Notes: a model not told the origin generated them from the sequence alone. Positions 22,807 to 35,060 are shown, numbered from the stretch's first letter. The stretch: DNA of 64,000 nucleotides from Mytilus edulis (GCF_963676685.1 NC_092345.1:81843592-81907591), one strand, 5' to 3'. Program-made: numbers and translations.

Positions 22807-24165
22807 ATGGATGAAGAACCTATGGAGATGTCTCCTGATGGAAACAGAAATAAAAATTACTACCAAGGATTCCATGATAACAGTAATTCAGATATGGATG
22901 TGGACACATCACATGATAGGTCATATTCTTCTCCTTATGTTAATAACTTTTCTTTTCATAATATGAGTGCTACTATATCAACTTCATCTCCATATAAAAG
23001 TGAGTCTAAGTACTTTCATCAGGCAGGAGAGTCAGTAAAGCCATTAGGAATGAGACCACTTATAGTACCAAAAAAGAATCAAGAAAAAAAAATAAGCAAT
23101 CTACATAAAGATGAAAATTTGAACACTCTTCTATCAGAATCAAATAAACTTATAAAATCATCTTTAGAGAAAAAAAAATCTAGATCTAAGAGTAAAGAAA
23201 TGTCTCCTAGAGAAAAACGTGTAAACAGACGAAAATCTGGAAATCAGTATGATGGACGAAGAAAGTTTTATGGATGGTTGTTCCTGGCTGTTTTATTTGC
23301 ACTTCTTTCAACATTCATAGTAATCCATCAGAAATGTCATATACATATGGATGTAAATAAATTTGAACATGTGTTTGATGAAAATGTATTTGGTCAGCAT
23401 ATTGCCAAACATGCTTTGACAACAACACTTAGAAATATTTCTTTACGAATGCAGAATGACACAAAATTGTCAACCAACCCTCTTGTTTTTTCTTTTCATG
23501 GTTGGACAGGAGTTGGCAAAAATTTTGTGACCAAACAGTTTCTCTATGGCTTTGATAATGCTAGAGTGACAACTTTCCTTATTCCTCTTCATTTTCCTCA
23601 TAACTCACAGGACAAGGAATATAAAATAAATATTCAGAAATGGGTGAAAGGAAACATAACTTTGTGTTATGTAAATATGTTTGTTTTCGATGAAATGGAT
23701 AAAGCAACACCTGGTCTCTTAGAAGGGCTCCTTTCTGTCATGAAAGATATTCAGAGAATTGAAATGGAAAAAACATGGATTATATTTTTATTCTTAAGCA
23801 ATTCTAGAGGTCATCAAATTAATAATTACCTTTTCACAGAAATGAAATCTGGGAAAAAACGAAATGATATCACCTTTGAGGAAATTCTTCCTGTTTTGAC
23901 TAATCTTGATTCCAGTGATGAGTGGTATAAAGACTTCCATAAGCAGGGTTTGATTCATACATTTGTACCTTTTCTTCCACTTAATAAATATCATGTCCAC
24001 CAGTGCATTGAAAAAGATATAATCAAGAAGGGGAGCCGACCTACCACAGAATTAATAAACAGTATCTCAGAAGAAATGCATTATATTCAGCCAGTAGCAG
24101 ATCATGTTCCGTACTCTTTGACAGGATGTAAAAGGGTTTCAGACAAAGTGGACATTCATATTTAA
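22807..24165 (+). CDS. Torsin-like AAA+ ATPase with N-terminal transmembrane anchor, 452 aa
   Basis: Torsins are endoplasmic reticulum / nuclear envelope AAA+ proteins that work with LAP1/LULL1-type activators. Visible parts: a Ser/Lys-rich N-terminal region (1-150, likely cytosolic), a membrane segment at about 154-175 (FYGWLFLAVLFALL...), then the ATPase domain. Walker A is GWTGVGKN at 232-239, with the Asn after Lys typical of torsins. Walker B is VFDEMDK with Asp295-Glu296. The sensor I region is FLFLSN (Asn332), and the torsin sensor II signature is Gly440-Cys441-Lys442. NxS/T sites after the membrane segment fit a lumenal domain. An anchored N-terminus resembles torsin-4A, but the Walker A is closer to torsins 1-3. 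The coding region is one exon. A splice acceptor (ttgttgcag, ending 22802) lies 4 nt before the ATG, so a non-coding upstream exon is likely. Confidence 0.92.
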   Translation: MDEEPMEMSPDGNRNKNYYQGFHDNSNSDMDVDTSHDRSYSSPYVNNFSFHNMSATISTSSPYKSESKYFHQAGESVKPLGMRPLIVPKKNQEKKISNLHKDENLNTLLSESNKLIKSSLEKKKSRSKSKEMSPREKRVNRRKSGNQYDGRRKFYGWLFLAVLFALLSTFIVIHQKCHIHMDVNKFEHVFDENVFGQHIAKHALTTTLRNISLRMQNDTKLSTNPLVFSFHGWTGVGKNFVTKQFLYGFDNARVTTFLIPLHFPHNSQDKEYKINIQKWVKGNITLCYVNMFVFDEMDKATPGLLEGLLSVMKDIQRIEMEKTWIIFLFLSNSRGHQINNYLFTEMKSGKKRNDITFEEILPVLTNLDSSDEWYKDFHKQGLIHTFVPFLPLNKYHVHQCIEKDIIKKGSRPTTELINSISEEMHYIQPVADHVPYSLTGCKRVSDKVDIHI

Positions 24166-24394
24166 ATTTCTGTGATAAACTGATGTTCATATATATATAT
24201 ATATATGTCATGTATTTATAAAATGTAAAATTTTTCATATCGGTTTATAAAATATGATGCATTTATTTGCAATTGAAATTAATGATTAAGGACTAGAAAA
24301 TGTGGATTTTTTGTTTGATTGTAATATGAATAATAGATGAAAAATATTTGATATTCTTTAATTATTTCCAAACTAAGAAAATGAGATATTAAAA

Positions 24395-24850
24395 AAAAAG
24401 GAGATGTGGTATGATTGCTAATGAGACAATCATCAACCTGAGTTCAAATGAAAGTGAATGTAAGAAATTAAAGTCCACTGTACTGCTTTCAAAATTAAGG
24501 AATAAACTTACAGTTTATTCATTATGAAAGGCTCTGACACGAAAATCGTGAAACAATTGAAACAAGAAAAAACTAGTGGCCTTATTTATAACAAATTAAT
24601 TAACTAAAAACAATTATGAACCAATGACAACCACTATCAGAACTACAGACTCCTGACTTGGGACAGGTGTTAAAGAATGTGATAGGGTTAAACATTTTTG
24701 TGAGTGCTCAACTTTTCCCCAATCTGGGATAGTGGTGTAAAAGCACAACATAAGAATAAACTAAAAATTAGTTGCAATTGGCTAATCTTAAAAGATTGGT
24801 ACACCTAACATAAGAACATAAGACACACATTAAGAAGAACCAAAGTAAGA
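24395..24850 (+). repeat. Copy of the 'gatgtggtatgattgc' mussel repeat
   Basis: Begins 'gagatgtggtatgattgcta' and continues with 'gagacaatcatcaacc', 'aactagtggcctta' and 'ctcctgacttgggacagg', all blocks of a very common mussel interspersed repeat. It lies about 230 bp after the torsin stop codon. Related fragments: 10010-10075, 38035-38145 and 46050-46150 (reverse). Confidence 0.7.
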
Positions 24851-25194
24851 GTACTTGCAGTTGCTGAAAGCTAGTTCATAGCAAATTACAACTAGTAGAT
24901 AAAAAAAATTGTCCCAGATTATAGCATCAACTAGTAAACATGCAACAGATTTAATGTAATGATGTCATAAACACTTGACCTTGTACATTGCCAAATTTAA
25001 AGTCAACAGTTTATAATAATTGATAGGATGAAGGATCATGAGTTCTAACTTTTTCAATGGCTATTTTTGCAATATCTTATACATATACTGTCACCAGTAA
25101 AAAGTAACTTTTAAGCTACCATAGCTAGATGTATCAGTTTTTGTTCATCGATCATTCTTTTTAATTATTCGTTTCATATATTTGTTGATAAGTA

Positions 25195-28100
25195 CCACGA
25201 CACAGTTGGTCCTCAATGCTTATGGTACTAAGTACCATTGTTAGTGGATTGTTAGTTTTTTATGGTCCCACTCTCACTGGCATGTTCATCCCTGATGAAA
25301 CAACTGCCAGTGGACTTACATCCTGATGGTACCAGTAACACAGTAACTCTTAATAGTTGATACCAATGCTAGTCAACTGTAAGTCTGATGGTACAACTGT
25401 AAGTTAACTGTTAACATGATGGTACCATTGCTAGTGAATTGTTAATCTTATGATACCACTGCTAGTGAACTGTAAATAGTTGGTACCAATGCTAGTAAAG
25501 TGTAAGTCTGATGGTACAACTGTAAGTGAACTTAATATGATGATACCACTACTAGTCTGATAGTTCAACGCTACGGCTAGTGAACTGACAAACTGATGGT
25601 ACTACTGCTAGTGAACTGTTAATCTGATGGTACCACTGCTAGTGAACTGTTAATCTGATGGTACCACTGCTAGTGAACTGATATAGTTGGTACCAATGCT
25701 AGTGAACTAAGTCTGATGGTACAACTGCTAGTGAACTGTTAATCCGATAGCACCACTGCTAGTGAACTGTAAATAGTTGGTACCAATGTTAGTGAACTGT
25801 AAGTCTGGTGGTACAACTGTAAGTGAACTGTTAATATGATGGTCCCATTGCTAGTCTGATAGTTCACCGCTACGGTTAGTGAACTGATAAACTGATGGTA
25901 CCACTGCTAGTGAACTGTTAATATGATGGTACCACTACTAGTGAACTGTTAATAGTTGGTACCAATGCTAGTGAACTGTATGTCTGATGGTACCACTGCT
26001 AGTGAACTGTTAATATGATGGTACCACTTCTAGTGGACTGATATAGTTGGTACCAATGCTAGTGAACTAAGTCTGATGGTACAACTGCTAGTGAACTGTT
26101 AATCCGATAGTACCACTGCTAGTGAACTGTAAATAGTTGGTACCAATGTTAGTGAACTGTATGTCTGATGGTACAACTGTAAGTGAACTGTTAATATGAT
26201 GGTACCACTTCTAGTGGACTGATACTTCACCGCTACGGTTAGTGAACTGATAAACTGATGGTACCATTGCTAGTGAACTGTTAATCTGATGATACCACTA
26301 CTAGTGAACTGTTAATAGTTGGTACCAATGCTAGTGAACTGTATGTCTGATGGTACCACTGCTAGTGAACTGTTAATATGATGGTACCACTTCTAGTGGA
26401 CTGATAGTTCACCGCTACGGCTAGTGAACTGATAAACTGATGGTACCACTGCTAGTGATCTTTTTATCTGATGGCACAACTGCTAGTGAACTGTTAATCG
26501 GATGGTTCCACTGCTAGTAAACTGTTAATAGTTGGTACAGCTGTTATTGAACTGTTAATATGATGGTACCACTGCTAGTCTGGTGGTACATCGCTACAGT
26601 TAGTGAACTGTTAAACTGATAGTACCACTGTTAATAGTTGGTACCAATGCTAGTGAACTGTAAGTCTGATGGTACAACTGTAAGTTAACTGTTAGTCTTA
26701 TGGTACATCTGCTAGTTAACTGTAAATCTGATGGTACCACTGCTAGTGAACTATAAGTCTGATGGTACTACTGATAGTTCACTGCTACGGCTAATGAACT
26801 GATAAACTGATGGTACCATTTCAAGTGAACTGTTAATCTGATGGTATCACTGCTAGTGAACTGTTTTAAAATAGTTGGTACCAATGCTAGTGAACTGTAA
26901 GTCTGATGGTACAACTGCTAGTAAACTGTTAATCTGATGGTACCACTGCTAGTGAACTGTTAATAGTTGGAACCCATGCTAGCTGACCGTAAGTCTGATG
27001 GTGCAACTGGTAGTGAACTGTAAATCTGATAGTACCACTGCTAGTGAACTGTTAATAGTTGGTACCAATGCTAGTGAACTGTTAATAGTTGGTACCAATG
27101 CTAGTGAACTGTAAGTCTGATGGTACCACTGCTAGTGAACTGGTAATCTGATGGTACCACTTGTTCACTGCTACGGCTAGTGAACTGATAAACTGATGGT
27201 ACCATTTCAAGTGAACTGTTAATCTGATGGTATCACTGCTAGTGAACTGTTAATAGTTGGTACCAATGCTAGTGAACTGTAAGTCTGATGGTACAACTGC
27301 TAGTAAACTGATAATCTGATGGTACCACTGCTAGTGAACTGTTAATAGTGTGTACCCATGCTAGCTGACTGTAAGTCTGATGGTGCAACTGCTAGTGAAC
27401 TGTAAATCTGATAGTGCCACTGCTAGTGAACTGTTGATAGTTGGTACCAATGCTAGTGAACTGTAAGTCTGATTGTACCACTAGTTCACTGCTACGGCTA
27501 GTGAACTGATAAACTGATGGTACCATTTCAAGTGAACTGTTAATCTGATGGCATCACTGCTAGTGAATTGTTAATAGTTGGTACCAATGCTAGTGAACTG
27601 TAAGTCTGATGGTGCAACTGCTAGTGAACTGTAAATCAGATAGTACCACTGCTAGTGAACTGTTAATGGTACCAATTCTAGTGAACTGTAAGTCTGATGG
27701 TACCACTGCTTGGGAACTGGTAATCTGATGGTAGCACTAGTTCACTGCTACGGCTAGTGAACTGATAAACTGATGGTACCTCTGCTAGTGAACTGTTGAT
27801 TTGATGGTACCACTGCTAGTGATCTGTTAATAGTTGGTACCAATGCTAGTGAACTGTAAGTCTGATGGTACCACTGCTAGTGAACTGTTGATTTGATGGT
27901 ACCACTGCTAGTGATCTGTTAATAGTTGGTACCAATGCTAGTGAACTGTAAGTCTGATGGTACCACTGCTAGTGAACTGGTAATCTAATTGTATCACTGC
28001 TAGTGATCTGGTAATATAATGGTACCACTGCTAGTGAACTGTTAATAGTTGAAATCAATGCTAGTGGACTATAAGGCTGATGGTAAAACTGGTAATGAAC

Positions 28101-28410
28101 TGTTAATATGATGGTATCACTGCTAGTGGACTGCTAGTCTGATAGTTCACCGCTACGGCTAGTGAACTGATAAAACTGATGGTACCACTGCTTGTGAACT
28201 GTTAATCTGATGGTACCATTGCTATTGATCTGATAATAGTTGGTGCCAATGCTAGTGAACTGTTAATAGTTGGTACCAATGCTAGTGAACTGTAAGTCTG
28301 ATGGTACCACTGCTAGTAAATTGTTAATCTGATGCTACCACTGTTAGTGAACTGTTAATAGTTGGTACTAATGGTAATGGTTAATTTGATGGTATTACTG
28401 CTAATGGACT
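25195..28410 (+). repeat. 3.2-kb minisatellite of ~31-bp units with higher-order pattern
   Basis: About 100 units of roughly 31 bp. Main variants read 'ctgatggtaccactgctagtg', 'agttggtaccaatgctagtg' and 'ctgatggtacaactgctagtg', joined by 'aactgttaat' or 'aactgtaagt'. A fourth variant has 'ttcaccgctacggctagtg'. The variants recur in order, giving a higher-order period of about three or more units. No open frame of note. Edges are approximate; units decay toward both ends. Confidence 0.9.
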
Positions 28411-28424
28411 GCTAGTCTGTCTGT

Positions 28425-29228
28425 CCGGCGTAAACATGTCGCACCGTAACTTGAAAACGACTTACCCAAATTTCATGAAACTTAATATAGTTGTTTCTTA
28501 TTATGGTCAAATGATCTGTATACTTTTTGGTGAAAATAAGATTTACACTTTTTGAGTTACGGCATTTTGTAACTAAAACAGGGGGGGGTGTTTTTTTTCA
28601 CCTGTCGCACCGTATCTCAAAAACTTTTCTTGATTATTGCTTAAAACTTTACACACTTCTTAGTTATAGTAATCTTAATATCTGTATACTTTTTGGTGAT
28701 GATTCAAAATTTCATTTTTGTGTTATTGAGTATTTTGTAAAAAAGGGGGAGGTTTTTTTTACATATCGCGCTGTATCTCAAAAACAATTTATGATTATTG
28801 CTTAAAACTTTACACACTTCTTTGTTATATTAATCTAAAGATCTGTATGCTTTTTGTTGATGCTTCAAAATTTCATTTTTGAGTTATTGAGTATTTTGTA
28901 AAAACGGGGGAGGGGTTTTTTACATGTCGTGCCATATCTCAAAAACAATTTATGATTATTGCTTAAAACTTTACACACTTCTTTGTTATTTCAATCTTAA
29001 GATCTGTATACTTTTTGGTGATGACTTAAAATTTTATTTTTGAGTTATTGAGTATTTTGTAAAAAAGGGGATGGTTGCTTTTTTTTACATGTCACGCCAT
29101 ATCTTAAAAGCAATTTATGATTATTGCTTGAAACTGTACACACTTATATTAATCTAAAGATCTGTATTCTTTTTGGTTTAATTCAAAATTTTATTTTAGT
29201 GGTATTTAGTTTTTTGTAAAAAAAAAAA
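28425..29228 (+). repeat. Tandem-core element, left part (five ~160-bp units)
   Basis: Units carry 'tatctcaaaaacaatttatg', 'attgcttaaaactttacaca' and 'gatctgtatactttttggtg', separated by G runs. They start after a 'ctgtctgtccgg' stretch. The element resumes at 31305-31470 after an insertion. Confidence 0.8.
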
Positions 29229-31304
29229 ACAGGTGCTCCGCAGGGGGCAGCTTTATACGAACGCAGAGGTCGAACCCTGAACAGTTGGGGCAAGTATGGA
29301 CAAAACATTCAAGCGTGATACAGCTCTGAATTTGGATTGTGATCAAATTTTTTACATTACATGGTTTTTTTTTACACAAAACAAATGTCAAGATTTTACA
29401 AATCAATTAAAGATTTCTTCTTCAAACTTTTTAAATCTAAAATTAAATAGTTGACACAGCAAAGGTTTCTGACACAGAATGAATGTAGTCTAATGAACTT
29501 AAATTTTTTTTGCCTTTGAGCAATTCACTATGCTGTTGAATATTAATCCTCTCAAAAAAATGTTTGAAGAAATTTTCTTTTTATTTATGAAATCTGAAAT
29601 GAGAAAAATTTAAACCCCCCCCCCTTTTTTTTCACATCCCCGTTTCCCTTTTTCCAAAACTGATATCAATTCAAATTTCTAATGGAGTTTGCAACAATAA
29701 CTACCCTTTTAAATACATCCTAAAATATTAAAATGTAAAATAAAGTGCTTGTTATCACTGAATGGTAAAGATTGGTTGGTAGTAAGAGTGAATATACATT
29801 GTTTATTGTATAAAACAATAAAAAAAACTTCATCAGCAACATTTTATATTGGCAAATTTCCAATGAAGTTATTTACATAAAGTTATTGGCAAATAAAAAT
29901 AGAAAATGACATCATAGTCATGTCTGGCAAATGTCCAACATACATTATCTAAAAACATTTTAGATAAGATAAGGAAAAAAAGCTTCATCAGCAACATTTT
30001 ATATTGGCAAATTTCCAATGAAGTTATTTACATAAAGTTATTGGCAAATAAAAATAGAAAATGACATCATAGTCATGTCTGGCAAATTTCCAACATATAT
30101 TATCAACTACTATTCTATACAAAGAAAGATAACTCCAATTGAAAATTAATTGCTATTGCACAATATTGTGCAATTAGATATTTCTTGCTATTGTGCAATA
30201 CTGTGCAATTGAAAATTTCTTGCTATTGCACAATACTTGATATGGAATCCTGAACTTGAAAACTGGGCCCATAATCAAAAATCAAAGTACATGTTTAGAT
30301 AAAGCATATCAAATAAGCCCAATAATTTAATTTTTGTTAAAATCAAACTTAGTTTAATTTTGGACCCTTTGGACCTTAATGTAGACCAATTTGAAAACTG
30401 GACCAAAAATTAAGAATCTACATACACAGTTAGATTTGGCATATCAAAGAACCCATTTATTCAATTTTTGATGAAATCAAACAAAGTTTAATTTTGGACC
30501 CCCATTTGGACCAACTTGAAAACTAGGCCAATAATTAAAAATCTAAGTACATTTTTAAATTCAGCAGATCAAAGAACCCCAAGGATTCAATTTTTGTTAA
30601 AATCAAACTAAGTTTAATTTTGGACCCTTTGGACCTTAATGTAGACCAATTTGAAAATGGGACCAAAAATTAAGAATCTACATACATAGTTAGATTCGGC
30701 ATATCAAAGAACCCCAATTATTCAATTTTTGATGAAATCGCACAAAGTTCAATTTTGGACCCTTTGGGCCCCTTATTCCTAAACTGTTGGGACCATAACT
30801 CCCAAAATCAAACCCAACCATCCTTTTATGGTCATAAACCTTGTGTTTAAATTTCATAGATTTCTATTTACTTATACTTAAGTTATTGTGCGAAAACCAA
30901 GAATAATGCTTATTTGGGCCCTTTTTTGGCCCCTAATTCCTAAACTGTTAGAACCAAAACTCCCAAAATCAATCCCAACCTTCCTTTTGTGATCATAAAC
31001 CTTGTGTCAAAATTTCATAGATTTCTATTCACTTAAACTAAAGTTATAGTGCGAAAACCAAGAAAATGCTTATTTGGGCCCTTTTTGGCCCCTAATTCCT
31101 AAAATGTTGGAACCAAAACTCCCAAAATCAATCCCAATCTTCCTTTTGTGGTCATAAACCTTGTGTTAAAATTTCATTGATTTCTATTCACTTTTACTAA
31201 AGTTAGAGTGCGAAAACTAAAAGTATTCGGACGACGACGACGACGACGACGCCAACGTGATAGCAATATACGACCAAAAAATTAAAATTTTTGCGGTCGT
31301 ATAA
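29229..31304 (+). repeat. ~2.1-kb composite mussel repeat inserted in the tandem-core element
   Basis: Starts near 'aggtgctccgcagggggcag' and contains 'gcagaggtcgaaccctgaac'. It also has a ~154-bp duplication (29825-29950 and 29975-30105), 'attgtgcaata' hairpins (30150-30235) and 'accctttggaccttaatgta' blocks. Three ~160-bp cores with 'cccaaaatcaatcccaacct' follow, then a (GAC)n tail at 31230-31252 and 'gtcgtataaaaacag'. A reverse and forward mix of this family is at 5585-6920. Non-coding. Confidence 0.75.
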
Positions 31305-31475
31305 AAACAGGGTTGGGGGGGGGGGGGGGGTTCACAATTCCCGTCGCGTCTCAAAAACAATAAATGGCTATTGCTTAATACTTTCTCAGAGACTATTTAT
31401 GATTATTGCATAATCTTCCACACAAGACGTCGGGCGTATCATGCGCTCATGGCGCAGCTGTTTATTTGTTCAGTC
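31305..31475 (+). repeat. Tandem-core element, right end with conserved terminus
   Basis: A G run, a last core unit ('gtctcaaaaacaataaatgg') and the end 'cgggcgtatcatgcgctcat' + 'ggcgcagctgtttattt'. The same terminus, in reverse orientation, begins the element at 38935. Confidence 0.7.
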
Positions 31476-33120
31476 AGTACATTGAATTAGATTTAACATT
31501 TTTAATTAAAGGAACAGCCTATTTTTAAGAGGAATTGATAAGATATTGATTCCTGAATGGTCCAAAACAACCAAAATGGCATGTCCCTAGACCGCCTGTT
31601 CAACATTCATACTACGAAAAGCATCAAAATGTCCACTACGTAACATGAGTTGTACCTTCATATGTTAAGTACTGTCTAATCTTTATCGATAAAAAATGGT
31701 TCTCCAATTCAGAAAAAAAAAAATAGATCTTTCTAGTATATAAAGTAAACCTTGAAACTGGAATGTCTATAGGACACATTTAAAATTGCAACAAGACAGT
31801 TGAAGATGTGTGTTTAGAAGCAGTTTCGTAGTGGACTAATGTTCCCTACGAAACAGTAAACAAATTATGAAAATAATATCATTTTAAAGAGTATTTAAGA
31901 TTCCACTTTTTGTTTGCAAACGCGTCTATAATAGAGGTATTCAATATAACTCTTGAATTAAATTATAGACAAGTTGATTTTCCATGTTTTAAGGTCTAAA
32001 AGTCACGCTTTTATTGAAAAACGCCCATCTAGGTCAAACATGTCAATTTGTCAATACATTACAGTCACAATAACTGAATTAGTAACAACATGAGCATCAT
32101 TTAAGAATTTGGAAGTGTTTTTAAATTAAGTTAATGAAATATATTAAATGCATGCCAATTTAATAAAATTTATTATTCTGCAGTAGTCAATATACGCATG
32201 TGCAAACAAATTTTATTGGATATATATAGAGCATGGGTTTTTTTCACAAAGCAGAAGAAGCACGTCATATTAGAATTGCAGATAACTGAAAATCTAGATT
32301 GGGGCTTAAACTGATCAGACATTGACCGGGACAACCAGTACATGTAATAGCTACAAAGCCCGGGACAGCCGATAAGTGACCCGCCCCGACGTTTCCAGGC
32401 TTATAGCGGTAAACGTCATAAAGAGAAAACGTCGATGTAAAGTAACGTAATCGGGGCACCTGTTATTGAATGTCCATATCTATATCATGCGGTAAATTAA
32501 AGTTTCTTTTCTTTATGACTTGGAAACTGAATTAAAATTATTCAATTGTTTAGTTATTAAAGCTACAATAACATTTTGATTACTGAATAAAAAAAAATGA
32601 CCCCCCTTAAGGCTTTCCAAAAAATATAATAGATGAATATATATATCTGTGAAAATAACAAAGATAACCAGTATTCTATTATTTCGAAGAATCTAGCAAA
32701 ACTTCTCTTTGTGTTCAGAAAATTTATGTACTTCATGCAAATGCAACAAAACTCATTTTGTCCCTGGTATCTCCATTATATAGCTATTCACATAAATATA
32801 AATATCGAAATATCGTGAGTTAAAGGCCTTATGCAAATTCCCACTAATGAAGAGCTTTAAGAGAGAGAAACCCCTATTTGTACTCATTGTGTCTTTTGTT
32901 TTGTTTTCTGTTATGTTTTTTTCCCCCCGTTTTTGAAGCGTAAGCTCTGTTTGATTGCTCAGACTTAACTGTTCTTTTTGTTTTTTCCCGGAATAAATCC
33001 GCATTTAATACCGATAATGAGCTTGAAATTAGTTTTATACTGTTACTGTACGTGTACAAATGCAACGTTGTTGCGGAATGACTAGACCGTAAATCAGTTT
33101 AATCAAGGTTACGAAACAGA
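31476..33120. other. No gene seen; one dispersed-repeat copy
   Basis: 32090-32275 repeats 5240-5425. 32280-32460 is somewhat GC-richer and open on the minus strand, but shows no recognisable domain. Confidence 0.5.
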
Positions 33121-33164
33121 AAATAACATTTTTGGATACCAAACCACAACTCAGTATCTTTACA

Positions 33165-33506
33165 ATGGCATCTCGATATAAATTGTTCCTCAGACTTTGC
33201 TCAGAATGGCCAGTTGATATATCGAAGACGGATCGTGATCTAGGTACATATATTCGAAAAGTTGTAGGTGAACGATTCAAACTTGGAGAAGCCTCACAGA
33301 TCGACGAAAAGGATTGTAAAAGACAATATGATGCACTACAAAAAATAAACACAGACTATTATAAAACGAAATATGAGATCACACTAAGGAAAGGATCTAC
33401 CGGTTTGTCAGCAGATGAATTGCATGATCATTTATCCACACAATCTATGGAAGCAATGTCGAGAGAGGAAGGGATATTCACAAGAATGAAAAAATCCTTG
33501 GAGTAG
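33165..33506 (+). CDS. UQCC2: Ubiquinol-cytochrome c reductase complex assembly factor 2 (UQCC2/Cbp6-like), 113 aa
   Basis: Mitochondrial matrix protein that, with UQCC1, assists cytochrome b synthesis and early complex III assembly. Family blocks are clear: the start MASRYKLFLRLCSEWPVD (human has ASRYRRFLKLCEEWPVD-like), RDLGTYIRKVV, YDALQKINTDYYKTKY and GLSADELHDHLST. I chose the ATG at 33165 because the family starts there; an in-frame ATG 11 codons upstream gives an N-terminus unlike the family. Length is close to human (126 aa), with a shorter C-terminal tail. The coding region is uninterrupted, although vertebrate genes have introns, and no poly(A) tract follows, so an intron-poor gene and an old retrocopy are both possible. 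AATAAA lies at 33734-33739. Confidence 0.9.
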   Translation: MASRYKLFLRLCSEWPVDISKTDRDLGTYIRKVVGERFKLGEASQIDEKDCKRQYDALQKINTDYYKTKYEITLRKGSTGLSADELHDHLSTQSMEAMSREEGIFTRMKKSLE

Positions 33507-33733
33507 GATATATATTAATGTAGCATGTTATCAGTCTCAAGTCGATAAACTATATGGACAGGAGTATTTATATTTCAAAGAAAGTGCATTAGGCCTTGGC
33601 CTTCTGTAGTTGTGATCTTTAGCATACATGTAAGCTTGAATAACATTTTAACTGTTTAATGTAAGATGCTTTGATGGTGATTCTGATCAAACCTTCATGT
33701 GTTCTACTCAGCATGATTAATGCATTTTGTGAA

Positions 33734-33739
33734 AATAAA
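33734..33739 (+). promoter_or_regulatory. Poly(A) signal AATAAA of UQCC2
   Basis: Canonical AATAAA about 228 nt after the stop codon, followed by T/GT-rich sequence. Confidence 0.55.
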
Positions 33740-33849
33740 AATCATCTTAAACATGTTAAATTTTTGCTGTGTTCCTGTCCATTTACAACCATGATCATAT
33801 TTAAAGCAGACCGGTGATACCAGATGTTCATCATTCTAGTCACTTATTT

Positions 33850-33990
33850 CAGTTTAATATTCATATGCTGATCCATGGGGAAACCTCCCCCCCCCCCTTT
33901 TCGCCAGAAAAATCTTGTTGATTATATAGGGAATCACTGGAGCAGGACTGGAGCACCCCCTTACTTCATTAAGGTCATTCAGCCCTCCCT
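33850..33990. repeat. Poly-C dispersed repeat (partner 21398-21500)
   Basis: 'cccccccccttttcg', 'tatagggaatcactgga' and 'gactggagc' are shared with 21420-21490. Confidence 0.65.
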
Positions 33991-34267
33991 CCCCACCTTT
34001 TCTTGATACACCACTCATGTTCACTGCCCATACATTAATGATTATTTAGATATATGTACATGTAGCTAAGGATAGTTATATAAATTAAATGTTTTTTAAT
34101 GATTTTCACAGAAACTCATAAAATTGTTGGAAGTTTTTTTTTCATAAACATTTATTATTATGATATACATATATATGCATGTAGATCCATATCTACTTAT
34201 ATACATGCTCTGTACAATGTATGTAAGCATAATTTTGTTGTCCTCCATTAAATTTTCAAAATTCTTC

Positions 34268-35060
34268 TTTTTAGTCCCCATCCAACAAAGTCGAAGGAGA
34301 CTTTAGGTTTGCACTCTGTCCGTCTGTCTGTCCATCTGTCAGTCCGGCAAATCAGTTTTCCACACTTTTTTTCTTTGTTCTTGAAGATATTGATATTTAG
34401 TTTAAAGTTTAATCATGACAAGTTAAAGATAAAGTTCAAATTTTGTTTTGGTCTGATGATTTAGGTCAGAGTTATGGTCCATATCTAATGTTAGAGTACA
34501 TGTATGCTAAACCATATTTCTGTACAAAGGGAGATAACTTATTTTTTTAAATAAATTCTTTGGTAGATTGTTTGAATTTTTTGCAGGTTTGTTTGTTATT
34601 TTGTATAAACTAATTTTCTGAATGCTACATGTATATATATATTAAAAAAAATATGAAGTGAAATCCTTTAATTAAATAATAATCTACTTTTATTAAGGTA
34701 TATATTTCATAACATTACATTAAGTAGATAAGTTACAAATCTATATTAGATTGTGACAAATTGTCAAATGAAAGAAAATATATTTGGAATTATATGTTAT
34801 ATTTGATTTCAACGTGAAAAATTAATTGTATTACATTATATCTACATGTAATTTTAGAGAACTAATTATAATAATCATATCTTATGTTTTCCACACTTTT
34901 TTTCATCATGCTTGAAGATATTGATTGATAATTGGTATATAGTTTTATCATGACAAGTTACAGATCAAGTTTAAATTTTTGTTTGGGTCTGATAATTTAA
35001 TTTTTGTGCAGAGTTATGGTTCTTGGACTTGAAAAATTCACTCATACAATCAGTTTTCAA
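34268..35060 (+). repeat. Two related dispersed-repeat segments with GTCC microsatellite
   Basis: 34268-34500 starts 'tagtccccatccaacaaagt', has a 'gtccgtctgtctgtcc' stretch and 'ttccacactttttt'. 34886-35045 repeats 'ttccacactttttttc', 'cttgaagatattgatt' and 'atcatgacaagtta'. Non-coding. Confidence 0.6.

Noticed and set aside
25195-28410. CRISPR-like appearance of regularly spaced repeats
   Set aside because: Units are contiguous with no unique spacers, and the genome is eukaryotic; this is a minisatellite.
32265-32459. 64-codon minus-strand frame in slightly GC-richer DNA
   Set aside because: No recognisable domain or splice partner; kept only as a possible relic.
33035-33352. 105-codon minus-strand frame
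   Set aside because: Antisense to UQCC2, with no family signature.
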